20,491 nucleotides of DNA. It comes from Burkholderiaceae bacterium. Lineage in GTDB: Bacteria; Pseudomonadota; Gammaproteobacteria; Burkholderiales; Burkholderiaceae_C. How positions within the stretch are numbered: position 1 is the stretch's first letter; every line of letters starts with the position of its first letter. The translations under genes and the position numbers were made by a program. Where the stretch lies: assembly GCA_025458585.1 (NCBI GenBank), contig JALOSD010000023.1:1-20491 (forward strand), read 5' to 3'. Positions 9,633 through 17,227 of this stretch are shown one piece after another. The notes beneath the pieces were generated by a model that ran no database searches, was not told the origin of the DNA, and saw only the letters and a list, made by a program, of their open reading frames with translations.

Positions 9633-10297
9633 TGGAAGTCAAGCTCGACAAGCGTTACCCGCTCGAGGTCGATGCCGACCGCGCATGGCAGGTGCTGCGC
9701 AGCGTGAACTCGGTCGCCGGGTGCATGCCCGGTGCCGCGATCACCGAGCAGATCGACGACACGCACTACAAGGGCACGGTGAAGGTCAAGGTCGGCCCGA
9801 CGACCGCCGCCTTCGCCGGCGACATCGAGGTACGTGCGCTCGACGAGGGCGCCAAGCGCGTCGTGCTGTTCGGCAAAGGCGCCGACCGCGGTGGCTCGTC
9901 GGCGTCGATGGAACTCACGGCCACCGTCGAGCCGGTGGCCGGCGATCCGTCGAAGTGCGACCTGGTCGGCCAGGCCGACGTCATCGTCAACGGCAAGTTT
10001 GCGCAGTTCGGCGGCCGAATGATGGTGCAGGTGTCGGACATGATCCTGGCGCAGTTCGCTGACAACTTCCGCGCCACCGCAGCGGCACTGCCGGCGCCGG
10101 CTGCGGTCGCCGCACCGGCCACGGAAGTGGCAGCGTCCGCGGGTGCCGAGCCCGCGGCGGTCACCGAAGCCGCACCCGTCGCCGCGCCGGCCCCCGCCGC
10201 GCCGCCGAAGCTGAACAAGGACCTCAACGCATTCGCCATCGTGTGGATGCTGATCAAGAACTGGTTCGCCAGCCTGTTCGGCAGGCGCCCGGCCTGA
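9632..10297 (+). CDS. coxG: CoxG, SRPBCC-fold CO dehydrogenase membrane coupling protein
   Basis: Member of the CoxG/SRPBCC lipid-binding fold. CoxG proteins recruit CO dehydrogenase to the membrane and have been linked to quinone delivery. Residues 1-150 form the CoxG domain (VAGCMPGA, YKGTVKVKVGP, GGRMMVQVSD). Residues about 150-195 are an Ala/Pro-rich linker. The last 23 residues (NAFAIVWMLIKNWFASLFGRR) form a hydrophobic or amphipathic membrane anchor. The ATG overlaps the coxL stop (TAATG), so the longer upstream reading frame is a shadow. Length is 221 aa. Its place directly after coxL, before coxD, differs from the classic M-S-L-D-E-F-G order. Confidence 0.92.
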
Positions 10298-10308
10298 CGA
10301 GGCGCACG

Positions 10309-11205
10309 GTGACCGACGCCGAACTGCGCGAGCGCCTGCATCAGGTCGGCTACATCGCCGACGAGGCGCTGGCCACGACGCTGTGGCTCGCCGGCGAGCT
10401 GCAGCGCCCGCTGCTGCTCGAAGGCGATGCCGGCGTCGGCAAGACGGCGCTGGCGTCGTCGCTGGCCCGCGCGCTCGACCGTCGCCTCGTGCGGCTGCAG
10501 TGCCACGAGGGGCTGGACCTGGCGCAGGCGGCGTACGAGTGGAACTACGGCCGGCAGCTGCTCGCGATCCGGCTGCACGAAACCGACCCTGAGAAGCCCC
10601 GCGAGGCCGACCTGTTCGGCCGCGACTACCTGCTGGAGCGTCCGCTGCTGCAGGCGCTCGCGAGCGAGCAACCGTGCGTGCTGCTGATCGACGAGATCGA
10701 CCGCGCCGACGAGGCGTTCGAGGCCTTCCTGCTCGAGGTGCTGGCCGACTGGCAGATCACGGTGCCCGAGTTCGGCACGATCCGCGCGCGCCACGTGCCG
10801 CTGGCCGTGCTGACCAGCAACGGCACGCGCGAACTCAGCGACGCGCTGCGCCGCCGCTGTCTGTATCACTGGTTGGACTACCCGACGCTGGCGCGCGAGA
10901 TCGCCATCGTGCGCGCGACGCTGCCGCAGGCCGAGACCGCCCTCGTCGAGCAGGCCGTGGGCTTCGTGCAGCGCCTGCGCCGCGAGGACCTGGGCAAGAC
11001 GCCGGGCGTGGCCGAGACGCTGGACTGGATCCGCGCGCTGCACAGGCTCGACTTCAAGGCACTGCCCGACGACCCGCAGGCCTGGCTCGGCACGCTCGGG
11101 TGCCTCTTGAAGACGCGCGAGGACCGCTTCCAGCTCGGTGCCGACGAGGTCCGCCGCATCGCCGAAGGCCGGCGGCGCGGCGTCGCCGAGAAGACCACGG
11201 CCTGA
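10309..11205 (+). CDS. coxD: CoxD, MoxR-type AAA+ ATPase for CODH active-site maturation
   Basis: MoxR-family AAA+ chaperone. In Oligotropha, CoxD is needed for sulfuration of the Mo site. Walker A is GDAGVGKT (residues 39-46) and Walker B is VLLIDE (125-130), followed by the sensor region LTSNGTREL and arginine-rich RRRCLYHW. The start is taken as GTG 10309, 11 nt after the coxG stop, with a short GAGG upstream; the in-frame ATG at 10243 would lie inside coxG and add unrelated residues. Length is 298 aa. It is followed by its usual VWA partner coxE. Confidence 0.93.
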   Translation: MTDAELRERLHQVGYIADEALATTLWLAGELQRPLLLEGDAGVGKTALASSLARALDRRLVRLQCHEGLDLAQAAYEWNYGRQLLAIRLHETDPEKPREADLFGRDYLLERPLLQALASEQPCVLLIDEIDRADEAFEAFLLEVLADWQITVPEFGTIRARHVPLAVLTSNGTRELSDALRRRCLYHWLDYPTLAREIAIVRATLPQAETALVEQAVGFVQRLRREDLGKTPGVAETLDWIRALHRLDFKALPDDPQAWLGTLGCLLKTREDRFQLGADEVRRIAEGRRRGVAEKTTA

Positions 11206-11224
11206 GCCTTTGGTCGACGCCACC

Positions 11225-12391
11225 ATGGCCCCGGGCGCCCTCGCCTCGATCGCCGGCTTCACCGCGCTGCTGCGCGACCACGGCCTGAACGTCGGCGTCG
11301 CCGAGCAGCAGGCGATGGTGCGTGCCGCGCTGGCGGTCCCGCTCGAACGCGCGGCACGGTCGGGCGCCGGGCTCGACGCCGCATGGCGCGCCATCGCGTG
11401 TCACGACGCCCGCGACTGGCAGCGCTGGCCTGAGCTGTTCGAGCGTTACTGGCACCCCGAGCGGCTCAAGGGCACGGTCAAGGTCAGCGGGCAGACGCGG
11501 CCGTCGCGCGACCTGCGGCAGATCGTGCAGTCGCTGCACGAGGAACTCGGCGCCGGTGCGCCGCCGCGCGGCGACGGCGCCGCGGCCGACACCGCCCTCG
11601 ACGCCCCGTCGGCCGTCGACGACGCCTCGGCGCTGTCGCGCGCGCAAGGCGGTGCGAGCCGCACCGAGGCGCTGCACGACCGCAGCCTGTCACAGTGGCT
11701 GCCGCAGGATCTGGCCACGCTGCAGCGGCTGGCCGAGCGCATCGCGATGCGTCTGCGCCGGCAGCTCACACGCCGCTGGCGCGACGACGCGCACGGCCCC
11801 CGGCTCGACGTGCGGCGCACGCTGCGCGCCAGCCTGCGCACGGGTGGCGTCCCGGTGGCGCCGGCGTGGCGCACGCCGCGGCGCGAGCGCCCGCGGCTGT
11901 TCATCCTGGTCGACGTCAGCCGCTCGATGGAGACGCACGCGCAGCTGTTCCTGCACATCGCGCGCGCCTTCGTGCAGGCTGCCGATGCGCGCGTGTTCGT
12001 GTTCCACACGCGGCTGGCCGAGGTCACGCCGCTGCTGCAGCGCGACTCGGGCGCGGTGCAGGAAAAGATCAACGCCGTGACCGCAGGCTTCGGCGGTGGC
12101 ACGCGCATCGCAACCAGCTTGTCGGACTTCACCCGCGTGCACGCGCGAGCGCAGCTCGGGCGACGCGCGCGCGTTTGGGTCCTGTCCGACGGCTTCGACG
12201 CCGACGAGCCCGAGCGCCTGCGCGAGGAACTGCAGCGCCTGCGAGCCGGCGGCGCGACCGTCGCGTGGTTCCACCCGACCGCGGCACCTCCGGCGTCGCA
12301 GGCGGTCCAAGAAGCCAGGGATCTGATCGGGCGCTTCGTAGGTCTGGCCACGCTGCGCGACCTCGAGCAGGCCGCCGCGGTCTTGCATTGA
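11225..12391 (+). CDS. coxE: CoxE, VWA-domain partner of CoxD
   Basis: Von Willebrand factor A protein that works with the MoxR ATPase CoxD. CoxE has been implicated in copper insertion into CODH. The C-terminal VWA domain begins near residue 224 (LFILVDVSRSM). Its MIDAS motif D-x-S-x-S is Asp230, Ser232 and Ser234, with a later Thr in FGGGTRI and LSDGFDADEP. The N-terminal half is helical, with an acidic, Ala-rich linker around residues 105-140. ATG 11225 is chosen 19 nt after the coxD stop. No good ribosome binding site is seen, and an in-frame TTG at 11210 is the alternative. Length is 388 aa. Confidence 0.92.
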   Translation: MAPGALASIAGFTALLRDHGLNVGVAEQQAMVRAALAVPLERAARSGAGLDAAWRAIACHDARDWQRWPELFERYWHPERLKGTVKVSGQTRPSRDLRQIVQSLHEELGAGAPPRGDGAAADTALDAPSAVDDASALSRAQGGASRTEALHDRSLSQWLPQDLATLQRLAERIAMRLRRQLTRRWRDDAHGPRLDVRRTLRASLRTGGVPVAPAWRTPRRERPRLFILVDVSRSMETHAQLFLHIARAFVQAADARVFVFHTRLAEVTPLLQRDSGAVQEKINAVTAGFGGGTRIATSLSDFTRVHARAQLGRRARVWVLSDGFDADEPERLREELQRLRAGGATVAWFHPTAAPPASQAVQEARDLIGRFVGLATLRDLEQAAAVLH

Positions 12392-12405
12392 TCGAAGGAG
12401 TTGCC

Positions 12406-13533
12406 ATGAGCACGTCCAGTCACGACGTCATCGCCGCCGCGCAGCGGCTGCAGGAGCAGGGCCAGCCGTACGCGCTGGTCAGCGTGCTGCGCGTGCAGCC
12501 GCCGGCCTCGGCGCGTCCCGGCGACAAGGCCGTCGTCACCGCCGACGGCATCGCCAGCGGCTGGATCGGCGGCGGTTGCGCCCAGCCGGCGGTGCTGAAG
12601 ACCGTGCGCCAGGCGCTGGCCGACGGTCGTGCGCGCATGATCCGCATCGCCCCGAGCGAGGAGGGCCAGGTGCGCGAGCTCGACGACGTGCTTGAGTTCG
12701 GCATGGCCTGCCACTCGGGCGGCACGATCGAACTTTTCGTCGACCCGGTGCTGCCACGCGCGCGGCTGGTCGTGATCGGCGACTCGCCGGTGGCGGTGTC
12801 GATGGCAGCCCTGGCGCCGCGCGTGGGCTTCGACGTGTGCGTGGTGGCACACGGCGCGGACGCGTCGCGCTTTGTCGACGCGGTTGAGGTCGTCGATACC
12901 GACGACGCCGCCGCGGTCGCCGAGCGGATGGCGCCGGGCGCCTTCGTCGTCGTCGCGACGCAGGGCCGGCGTGACGTGCAAGGTTTGCGTGCGGCGCTGG
13001 CGCTCGACGCGCGCACCGTGTGGTTCGTCGCTAGCGCACGCAAGGCGCAGGTGCTGCGTGCGTCGCTCGTCGAAGCCGGCGCTGATGCGCAGGCGGCGGC
13101 GGCGATCGTCGCGCCGGCTGGCCAGCCGATTGGCGCGCAGACGCCGGAAGAGATCGCACTGTCGGTGCTGGCGTCGGTCGTCGCGACGCGCAGGGGCGCG
13201 GCCGTGGCGAACCCCGCCGTGGCGACACAGGCCCCGCTCGACGCGGCGCCGATGGCGTGCGCACCCACTGCAGTTCCGAGAGCCCAAGTCAGCAGTGCCG
13301 CGGCTGCGGCTCGGGCGCGCCTGCAGGCTCGCGCGGCCGCGTCGTCGGACGCCCCGGTCGCCACGCCGCCGATCGACGCGGCGGCGGGTTCGTGTTGCGG
13401 TGGTGCGGTCGGCGACGCGACGGGCGCGCCTGCGGCCATGGCCGCGCCCGCTGCCGCTGCGTGCTGCGGCACCGAGGCCACGCCCGCCCCGGCTCTCGCG
13501 ACGGTGCCACCGCCGTCGTGCTGCGGAGGCTGA
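12406..13533 (+). CDS. coxF: XdhC-family CODH maturation protein (CoxF-like) with Cys-Cys-Gly tail
   Basis: XdhC/CoxI-type accessory factor. In Oligotropha, CoxF acts with CoxE in copper incorporation. The N-terminal XdhC_CoxI part contains SGWIGGGCAQPAVL; a Rossmann-like C-terminal domain begins at RLVVIGDSPVAVSM and ends near EEIALSVLASVV. AAGGAG precedes ATG 12406, which excludes the longer shadow frame. The unusual part is the last 110 residues: an Ala/Pro-rich, probably disordered tail with three cysteine pairs, Cys330-Cys331-Gly-Gly, Cys353-Cys354-Gly and the terminal Cys372-Cys373-Gly-Gly. Such a tail could bind a soft metal such as Cu(I); this is inference. Total length is 375 aa. Confidence 0.88.
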   Translation: MSTSSHDVIAAAQRLQEQGQPYALVSVLRVQPPASARPGDKAVVTADGIASGWIGGGCAQPAVLKTVRQALADGRARMIRIAPSEEGQVRELDDVLEFGMACHSGGTIELFVDPVLPRARLVVIGDSPVAVSMAALAPRVGFDVCVVAHGADASRFVDAVEVVDTDDAAAVAERMAPGAFVVVATQGRRDVQGLRAALALDARTVWFVASARKAQVLRASLVEAGADAQAAAAIVAPAGQPIGAQTPEEIALSVLASVVATRRGAAVANPAVATQAPLDAAPMACAPTAVPRAQVSSAAAAARARLQARAAASSDAPVATPPIDAAAGSCCGGAVGDATGAPAAMAAPAAAACCGTEATPAPALATVPPPSCCGG

Positions 13534-13537
13534 CGCG

Positions 13538-14218
13538 ATGGGCTGCATCCTCAAGGGTGGCGGCGGCCTGCACAACCGGCTCGTCGTCGGCGCCGTCGTG
13601 CTCGCGGCCGGCGCCGGCTCGCGCCTGGGCGGGCGGCCGAAGTGCCTGCTCGAACTGGGCGGCGTGCCGCTGATCCGGCGCACGCTGATCGCGCTGTCGG
13701 GCGCCGGCATCGACGAAGTCGTCGTCGTGCTCGGCCATCACGCCGACCTGATCGAGCCGGTGGTCGCGCCCTTCCCCGTCACGCTGGTTCGCAACCCCGA
13801 CCCCGACGCCGGCCAGGTGTCGTCACAGCGCATCGGGCTGGGTGCGCTCGCGGGCAAGCTCGACAGCGTTCTCGTCGCGCTGGCCGACCAGCCGCTCGTC
13901 AACGCGCAGGACATCACCGCGCTGATCGGTGCCTACAAGAAGCGCCCCGAAGGCACGTCGGTCGTGTTCCCGCAGGTCAACGGCGAGCCGGGCAACCCCG
14001 TGATCTTCAGTGCGGAGGTGCGCGAGCAGATCCTCGCCGGCGACGCCAACGTCGGCTGCCGCCAGTGGCGTGGCGCACACCCGGAGTCGGTGGCGCCGTT
14101 CGTCACCGACAACCGCCGCTACAAGGTCGACATCGACACGCCCGAGGACCTCGTGCGGTTCGAGCGCGACACGAGCCACGCGCTGCGCTGGCCAGCGGCG
14201 CTGGTGCCGGCCGCCTGA
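13538..14218 (+). CDS. MobA/MocA-like molybdenum cofactor nucleotidyltransferase
   Basis: NTP transferase of the MobA-like family. In this setting it most likely attaches CMP to molybdopterin (MocA-type) to make the cytosine dinucleotide cofactor used by CoxL. The nucleotide loop LAAGAGSRLGGRPK covers residues 22-35, and ALADQPLV is the conserved metal-binding Asp region. NGEPGNPVIF and VDIDTPEDL follow as in family members. Length is 226 aa. The start at ATG 13538 has GGAGG 8 nt upstream, inside the last codons of coxF, and the genes are only 4 nt apart. Choice of CTP over GTP is inferred from context, not from a diagnostic residue I can verify. Confidence 0.88.
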   Translation: MGCILKGGGGLHNRLVVGAVVLAAGAGSRLGGRPKCLLELGGVPLIRRTLIALSGAGIDEVVVVLGHHADLIEPVVAPFPVTLVRNPDPDAGQVSSQRIGLGALAGKLDSVLVALADQPLVNAQDITALIGAYKKRPEGTSVVFPQVNGEPGNPVIFSAEVREQILAGDANVGCRQWRGAHPESVAPFVTDNRRYKVDIDTPEDLVRFERDTSHALRWPAALVPAA

Positions 14219-14228
14219 ACGGTCCGCG

Positions 14229-14942
14229 ATGGCACTCGAGCCGGCCTTTCACGGGCTGTGGCCCACGCCGATCGGCGTGCACCGCTTCGCCGACGCCGAC
14301 GCCCTGAACCCGCTCCTGGTGCGCGTGTTCGGGGCGCTGCGGGCCACGCAGGCCCACGCCCGCGGCGAAGGCGCCGGCGCGTTCTTCGCCAGCGACGACG
14401 ACCTGCTGCAGCGCGTGAAACTCCAGGAGTGGCAGCGCTTCGTTCGCTTCGTCGTCGACAGCGTGCGCGACACCGTGACGCGCGCCAACGCGCACGCCTG
14501 GCCAGAGGCCTGGGCCACGCGCGGCGTCGACCTGCAGGTGCGCCTCGAGGGGATGTGGTTCCAGGTGGCCAACGGCGGTGCCTTCCACGACGTGCACACG
14601 CACGGCAACGCGTCCTGGTCGGGCGTTTACTGCGTGCAGGCCGATGCACCCGAGGCGCGCACCCGGCACCCGGTCTACGGCGCGGCCAACGGGGTCACGC
14701 GCTTCTACGGCCCGCCGTTTTCGCATCTCGGCGGAGCGCACGTGGACCTTGGCAACGCCTACCTGCAGCCGCCGCACGTCGACGTCGAACCGGTGCCGGG
14801 GCAGCTCGTGATCTTCCCGGCGTGGCTCGCGCATCAGGCGCTGCCGTACGCAGGCGGGCTCGACCGTGTCATCGTCTCGTTCAACGCGAGCGTGCACGCC
14901 GCCGGCGGCGGCGACCGGTTGCACGGCTACGCCGGCACCTGA
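14229..14942 (+). CDS. Putative 2OG-Fe(II) oxygenase (TIGR02466 / 2OG-FeII_Oxy_5 type)
   Basis: Predicted 2-oxoglutarate- and Fe(II)-dependent dioxygenase of unknown substrate. The pattern WPTPIGVHRF at the N-terminus, FHDVHTHGNASWSGVYCVQ (His120, His123, His125), PGQLVIFPAWLAHQALPY (His202) and LDRVIVSFN (Arg213, likely 2OG carboxylate contact) follows the family order. Length of 237 aa is normal. It starts 10 nt after the preceding stop with no clear ribosome binding site, so translation is probably coupled. It sits inside the cox operon between the MocA-like gene and a membrane protein, but it is not one of the classic cox genes. A role in CO oxidation is unproven; passenger status is possible. 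Confidence 0.82.
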   Translation: MALEPAFHGLWPTPIGVHRFADADALNPLLVRVFGALRATQAHARGEGAGAFFASDDDLLQRVKLQEWQRFVRFVVDSVRDTVTRANAHAWPEAWATRGVDLQVRLEGMWFQVANGGAFHDVHTHGNASWSGVYCVQADAPEARTRHPVYGAANGVTRFYGPPFSHLGGAHVDLGNAYLQPPHVDVEPVPGQLVIFPAWLAHQALPYAGGLDRVIVSFNASVHAAGGGDRLHGYAGT

Positions 14943-14950
14943 CCTGCGCG

Positions 14951-16120
14951 ATGCCGTTGTCGCCTCCACTACCCGAGCAGCGCGCCGCCCTCGCGCTGGC
15001 CGCGCGCTCGCTGGCGTGGACGCTGATGATCGCGGGCTGGCTCGTTCTCGGCGCGCTTGGCCTGCGCCACGCCCCGGTGGGGGTCGCTGCGTTGGCCCCG
15101 GTCGCGCTGTGGCTGCTGACGCTTGGGCTCGCGACGCACGTGAGCGCGTCGCCGCGAGCGTCGCCGCAAGCGCTGCGTGCCGTGCTCGTCGGCAGTGCCG
15201 CGATGGTGACGCTTTCACTGGCTGTGCTGGCGCATGGCGTGCCGCTGGCACTGTGGCCGGCGGCGGCCGCCTGGGGCGTGCTCCTGGTGGCCGCGTCGCG
15301 GGTCGTGCGCGGCTGGCGGCGCCAATCCGGCCCGCGCCTGCCCTCGCCCGTCGCGCCAGCCTGCCTCGGTGCTATTGCCGCCTGGGCGCTGGCGGGCGAC
15401 CCGCAGGCGGTGGCGGCACATCCCATGGACCTAGGCTGGGCCGTGCTCGCGGCCGGTATCGCGCTGGCGTGGATGGTGCCGCCCGCGGCCGACGACCGGC
15501 ACGGCGCACTCGGCTGCCGCGGCGGGCTGTTCGATTGCGCACTGTCGTGGCCGACGCTGGCGCAGTGGCGCGAGCCGGCGCACTGGCCGTGGATCGCGGC
15601 GTCGCTGGCGATGCTGCCGATGATGACGTCGCTGCCGCTGATGGCCGAGGGCTGCGCGCGCGCCGGCTGGCCCGTGCACGCCGTCAGCGGTCTGCACCTG
15701 TTCGCGATGCTGGCGCCGGCGGCCATCGTCGCCAGGAGCCGCTCGGCGACGCTCGCGCGCCGGCTGCCGGCGCTTGTCGCCGTGGCGATGGTGAGCGGTG
15801 GCGTTGCGGCGCTGGCCTTGCCCGCGGCCGACGGCACGATGGTCGCGATGGCCTTGCACGCCGTCGCCTGGGGCCTGGCGTGGGCAGGCGCGATGGCGCC
15901 CGCGACGCCGGGTGGCGCAGGGTTGCCCGCGGCGCGCGGCGGCCCGGCCGTCTCGGCGCTCGCCAGCGCCGCGGCGGTGACGGCGCTGGGTTTGCTCGTC
16001 GCACACGACGGGCTGGCCGCGTGGAGCGGCGTGCACGTTGCGCTCGCCGCACTCGCGGCGCTGGGCAGCGTCGCGGCCTGGCATCGACCGAGGCTTGCAT
16101 TCGAGGAGCAACGAGGATGA
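14951..16120 (+). CDS. Multi-pass integral membrane protein, cox-operon associated
   Basis: Not recognised as a known family. The 389-residue protein has about 11-12 hydrophobic segments, for example near residues 17-37, 42-62, 77-97, 98-115, 158-175, 215-235, 248-268 and then four more to the C-terminus. A short cytoplasmic or periplasmic loop around residues 185-212 has CRGGLFDC and AHWPW. The following segments contain MLPMMTSLPLMAEGC and GLHLF, so His, Cys and Met residues are available for metal or heme binding. It begins 8 nt after the oxygenase stop, and its stop overlaps the coxI start (ATGA), so it is firmly within the operon. Transport, membrane anchoring or electron transfer are all possible; none is supported directly. 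Confidence 0.8.
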   Translation: MPLSPPLPEQRAALALAARSLAWTLMIAGWLVLGALGLRHAPVGVAALAPVALWLLTLGLATHVSASPRASPQALRAVLVGSAAMVTLSLAVLAHGVPLALWPAAAAWGVLLVAASRVVRGWRRQSGPRLPSPVAPACLGAIAAWALAGDPQAVAAHPMDLGWAVLAAGIALAWMVPPAADDRHGALGCRGGLFDCALSWPTLAQWREPAHWPWIAASLAMLPMMTSLPLMAEGCARAGWPVHAVSGLHLFAMLAPAAIVARSRSATLARRLPALVAVAMVSGGVAALALPAADGTMVAMALHAVAWGLAWAGAMAPATPGGAGLPAARGGPAVSALASAAAVTALGLLVAHDGLAAWSGVHVALAALAALGSVAAWHRPRLAFEEQRG

Positions 16121-17124
16121 ACAGCATCGACATCGACATCGTGCGCACCGCGCTCGACTGGCTGGACCGCGGCCACCGCGTCACGCTGGGCACCGTGGTG
16201 CGCACGTGGGGCTCGGCGCCGCGCCCGCCGGGCTCGCTGATGATCATCCGCGGCGACGGCCAGGTGGCAGGATCGGTGTCGGGCGGCTGCATCGAGGACG
16301 ACCTGATCGGCCGCGTCGGGCGCGGCGAACTCGCGAGCCGCCTGCCGCAGGTTACCTCCTACGGCGCCACCGCCGAGGAGTCGCAGCGTTTCGGGCTGCC
16401 GTGCGGCGGCACCGTCCAGGTGGTGCTCGAGCCGCTGTCGGCGGCGTCGCAGCTGCGCGAGCTGCTGGTGGCGATCGAGTCGCACCGGCTGGTGGCGCGC
16501 CGCCTCGACCTGTCCACCGGCGTCGTCGCGCTCGAAGGGGCCGACGCCGGCGACACGGTACGCTTCGACGGGCGCATCCTGCTCACCGTGCACGGCCCGC
16601 GCATGCGCCTGCTCATCGTCGGCGGCGGCCAGCTGTCGCGCTACCTGGCCGCGATGGCGGTGATGCTCGACTACCGCGTCACGGTGTGCGACCCGCGCGA
16701 GGAGTACCACGAGGGCTGGAGCGCGATGGACGGGGTGACGCTGTCGAAGGCGATGCCCGACGACCTCGTGCTCGCGATGAACCTCGATGCCAACAGCGCC
16801 GTCGTCGCCGTCACGCACGACCCCAAGCTCGACGACCTCGCGCTGATGGAGGCGCTGCGAACGCCGGCGTTCTACGTCGGCGCACTCGGCTCGAAGCGCA
16901 ACAACGACTTACGCCGCCAGCGCCTGGGGGAGCACTTCGGCCTCGCCGACGACGAGCTCGCGCGCCTGCACGGGCCGGTGGGGCTCAACCTCGGCGCACT
17001 GACCCCGCCCGAGATCGCGCTGGCGATCGTCGCCGAGATGACAGCGCTGCGCCGCGGTGCCGACGTGCACGCCGATCTCGCCGACTGGACGGCTTCGACG
17101 ACCGTCTGCCGTACGGCTGCGTGA
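16117..17124 (+). CDS. coxI: XdhC/CoxI family Mo-enzyme maturation factor
   Basis: XdhC-type protein that binds and protects the Mo cofactor and aids its insertion or sulfuration in xanthine-dehydrogenase-family enzymes, here presumably CoxL. The N-terminal XdhC_CoxI domain shows TWGSAPRPPGSLMII and SVSGGCIEDDL with the conserved Cys. The C-terminal Rossmann domain has RLLIVGGGQLSRYLA, VCDPREEY, VTHDPKLDD, YVGALGSKRNN and LTPPEIALAI. Length of 335 aa is typical. The start ATG 16117 overlaps the previous stop. This is the canonical copy; the upstream coxF is a divergent paralogue. It is the last gene of the operon and is convergent with the next gene. Confidence 0.92.
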   Translation: MNSIDIDIVRTALDWLDRGHRVTLGTVVRTWGSAPRPPGSLMIIRGDGQVAGSVSGGCIEDDLIGRVGRGELASRLPQVTSYGATAEESQRFGLPCGGTVQVVLEPLSAASQLRELLVAIESHRLVARRLDLSTGVVALEGADAGDTVRFDGRILLTVHGPRMRLLIVGGGQLSRYLAAMAVMLDYRVTVCDPREEYHEGWSAMDGVTLSKAMPDDLVLAMNLDANSAVVAVTHDPKLDDLALMEALRTPAFYVGALGSKRNNDLRRQRLGEHFGLADDELARLHGPVGLNLGALTPPEIALAIVAEMTALRRGADVHADLADWTASTTVCRTAA

Positions 17125-17227
17125 TACCGGGACGCCGCGCCGACCCGCTCTCGGACAAAGGTGGCTTTGCCACTTCGCTCGATCCCCCACGGGGGGCTCG
17201 CTGGGTGCAGCCCGGCTCTGCGAGTGA
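17125..17227. terminator. Hairpin-rich convergent spacer, possible bidirectional terminator or dispersed repeat
   Basis: Between two converging stops lie several hairpins: AGGTGGC (17159-17165) with GCCACTT (17169-17175, one G-T pair); CCCCC (17184-17188) with GGGGG (17192-17196); and an outer CTCGC (17197-17201) with GCGAG (17220-17224). There is no T-run. This density of short GC stems is reminiscent of intergenic repeat families in Burkholderiales, but I cannot test copy number. Confidence 0.5.

Noticed and set aside
11446..13710. 754-residue minus-strand open frame across coxE-coxF
   Set aside because: Arg- and Ala-rich antisense shadow with no motif; the plus-strand genes have ribosome binding sites and conserved domains.
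14881..16818. 645-residue minus-strand open frame opposite the membrane protein and coxI
   Set aside because: GC-driven shadow; no domain, and the opposite strand has a coherent membrane protein and XdhC signatures.
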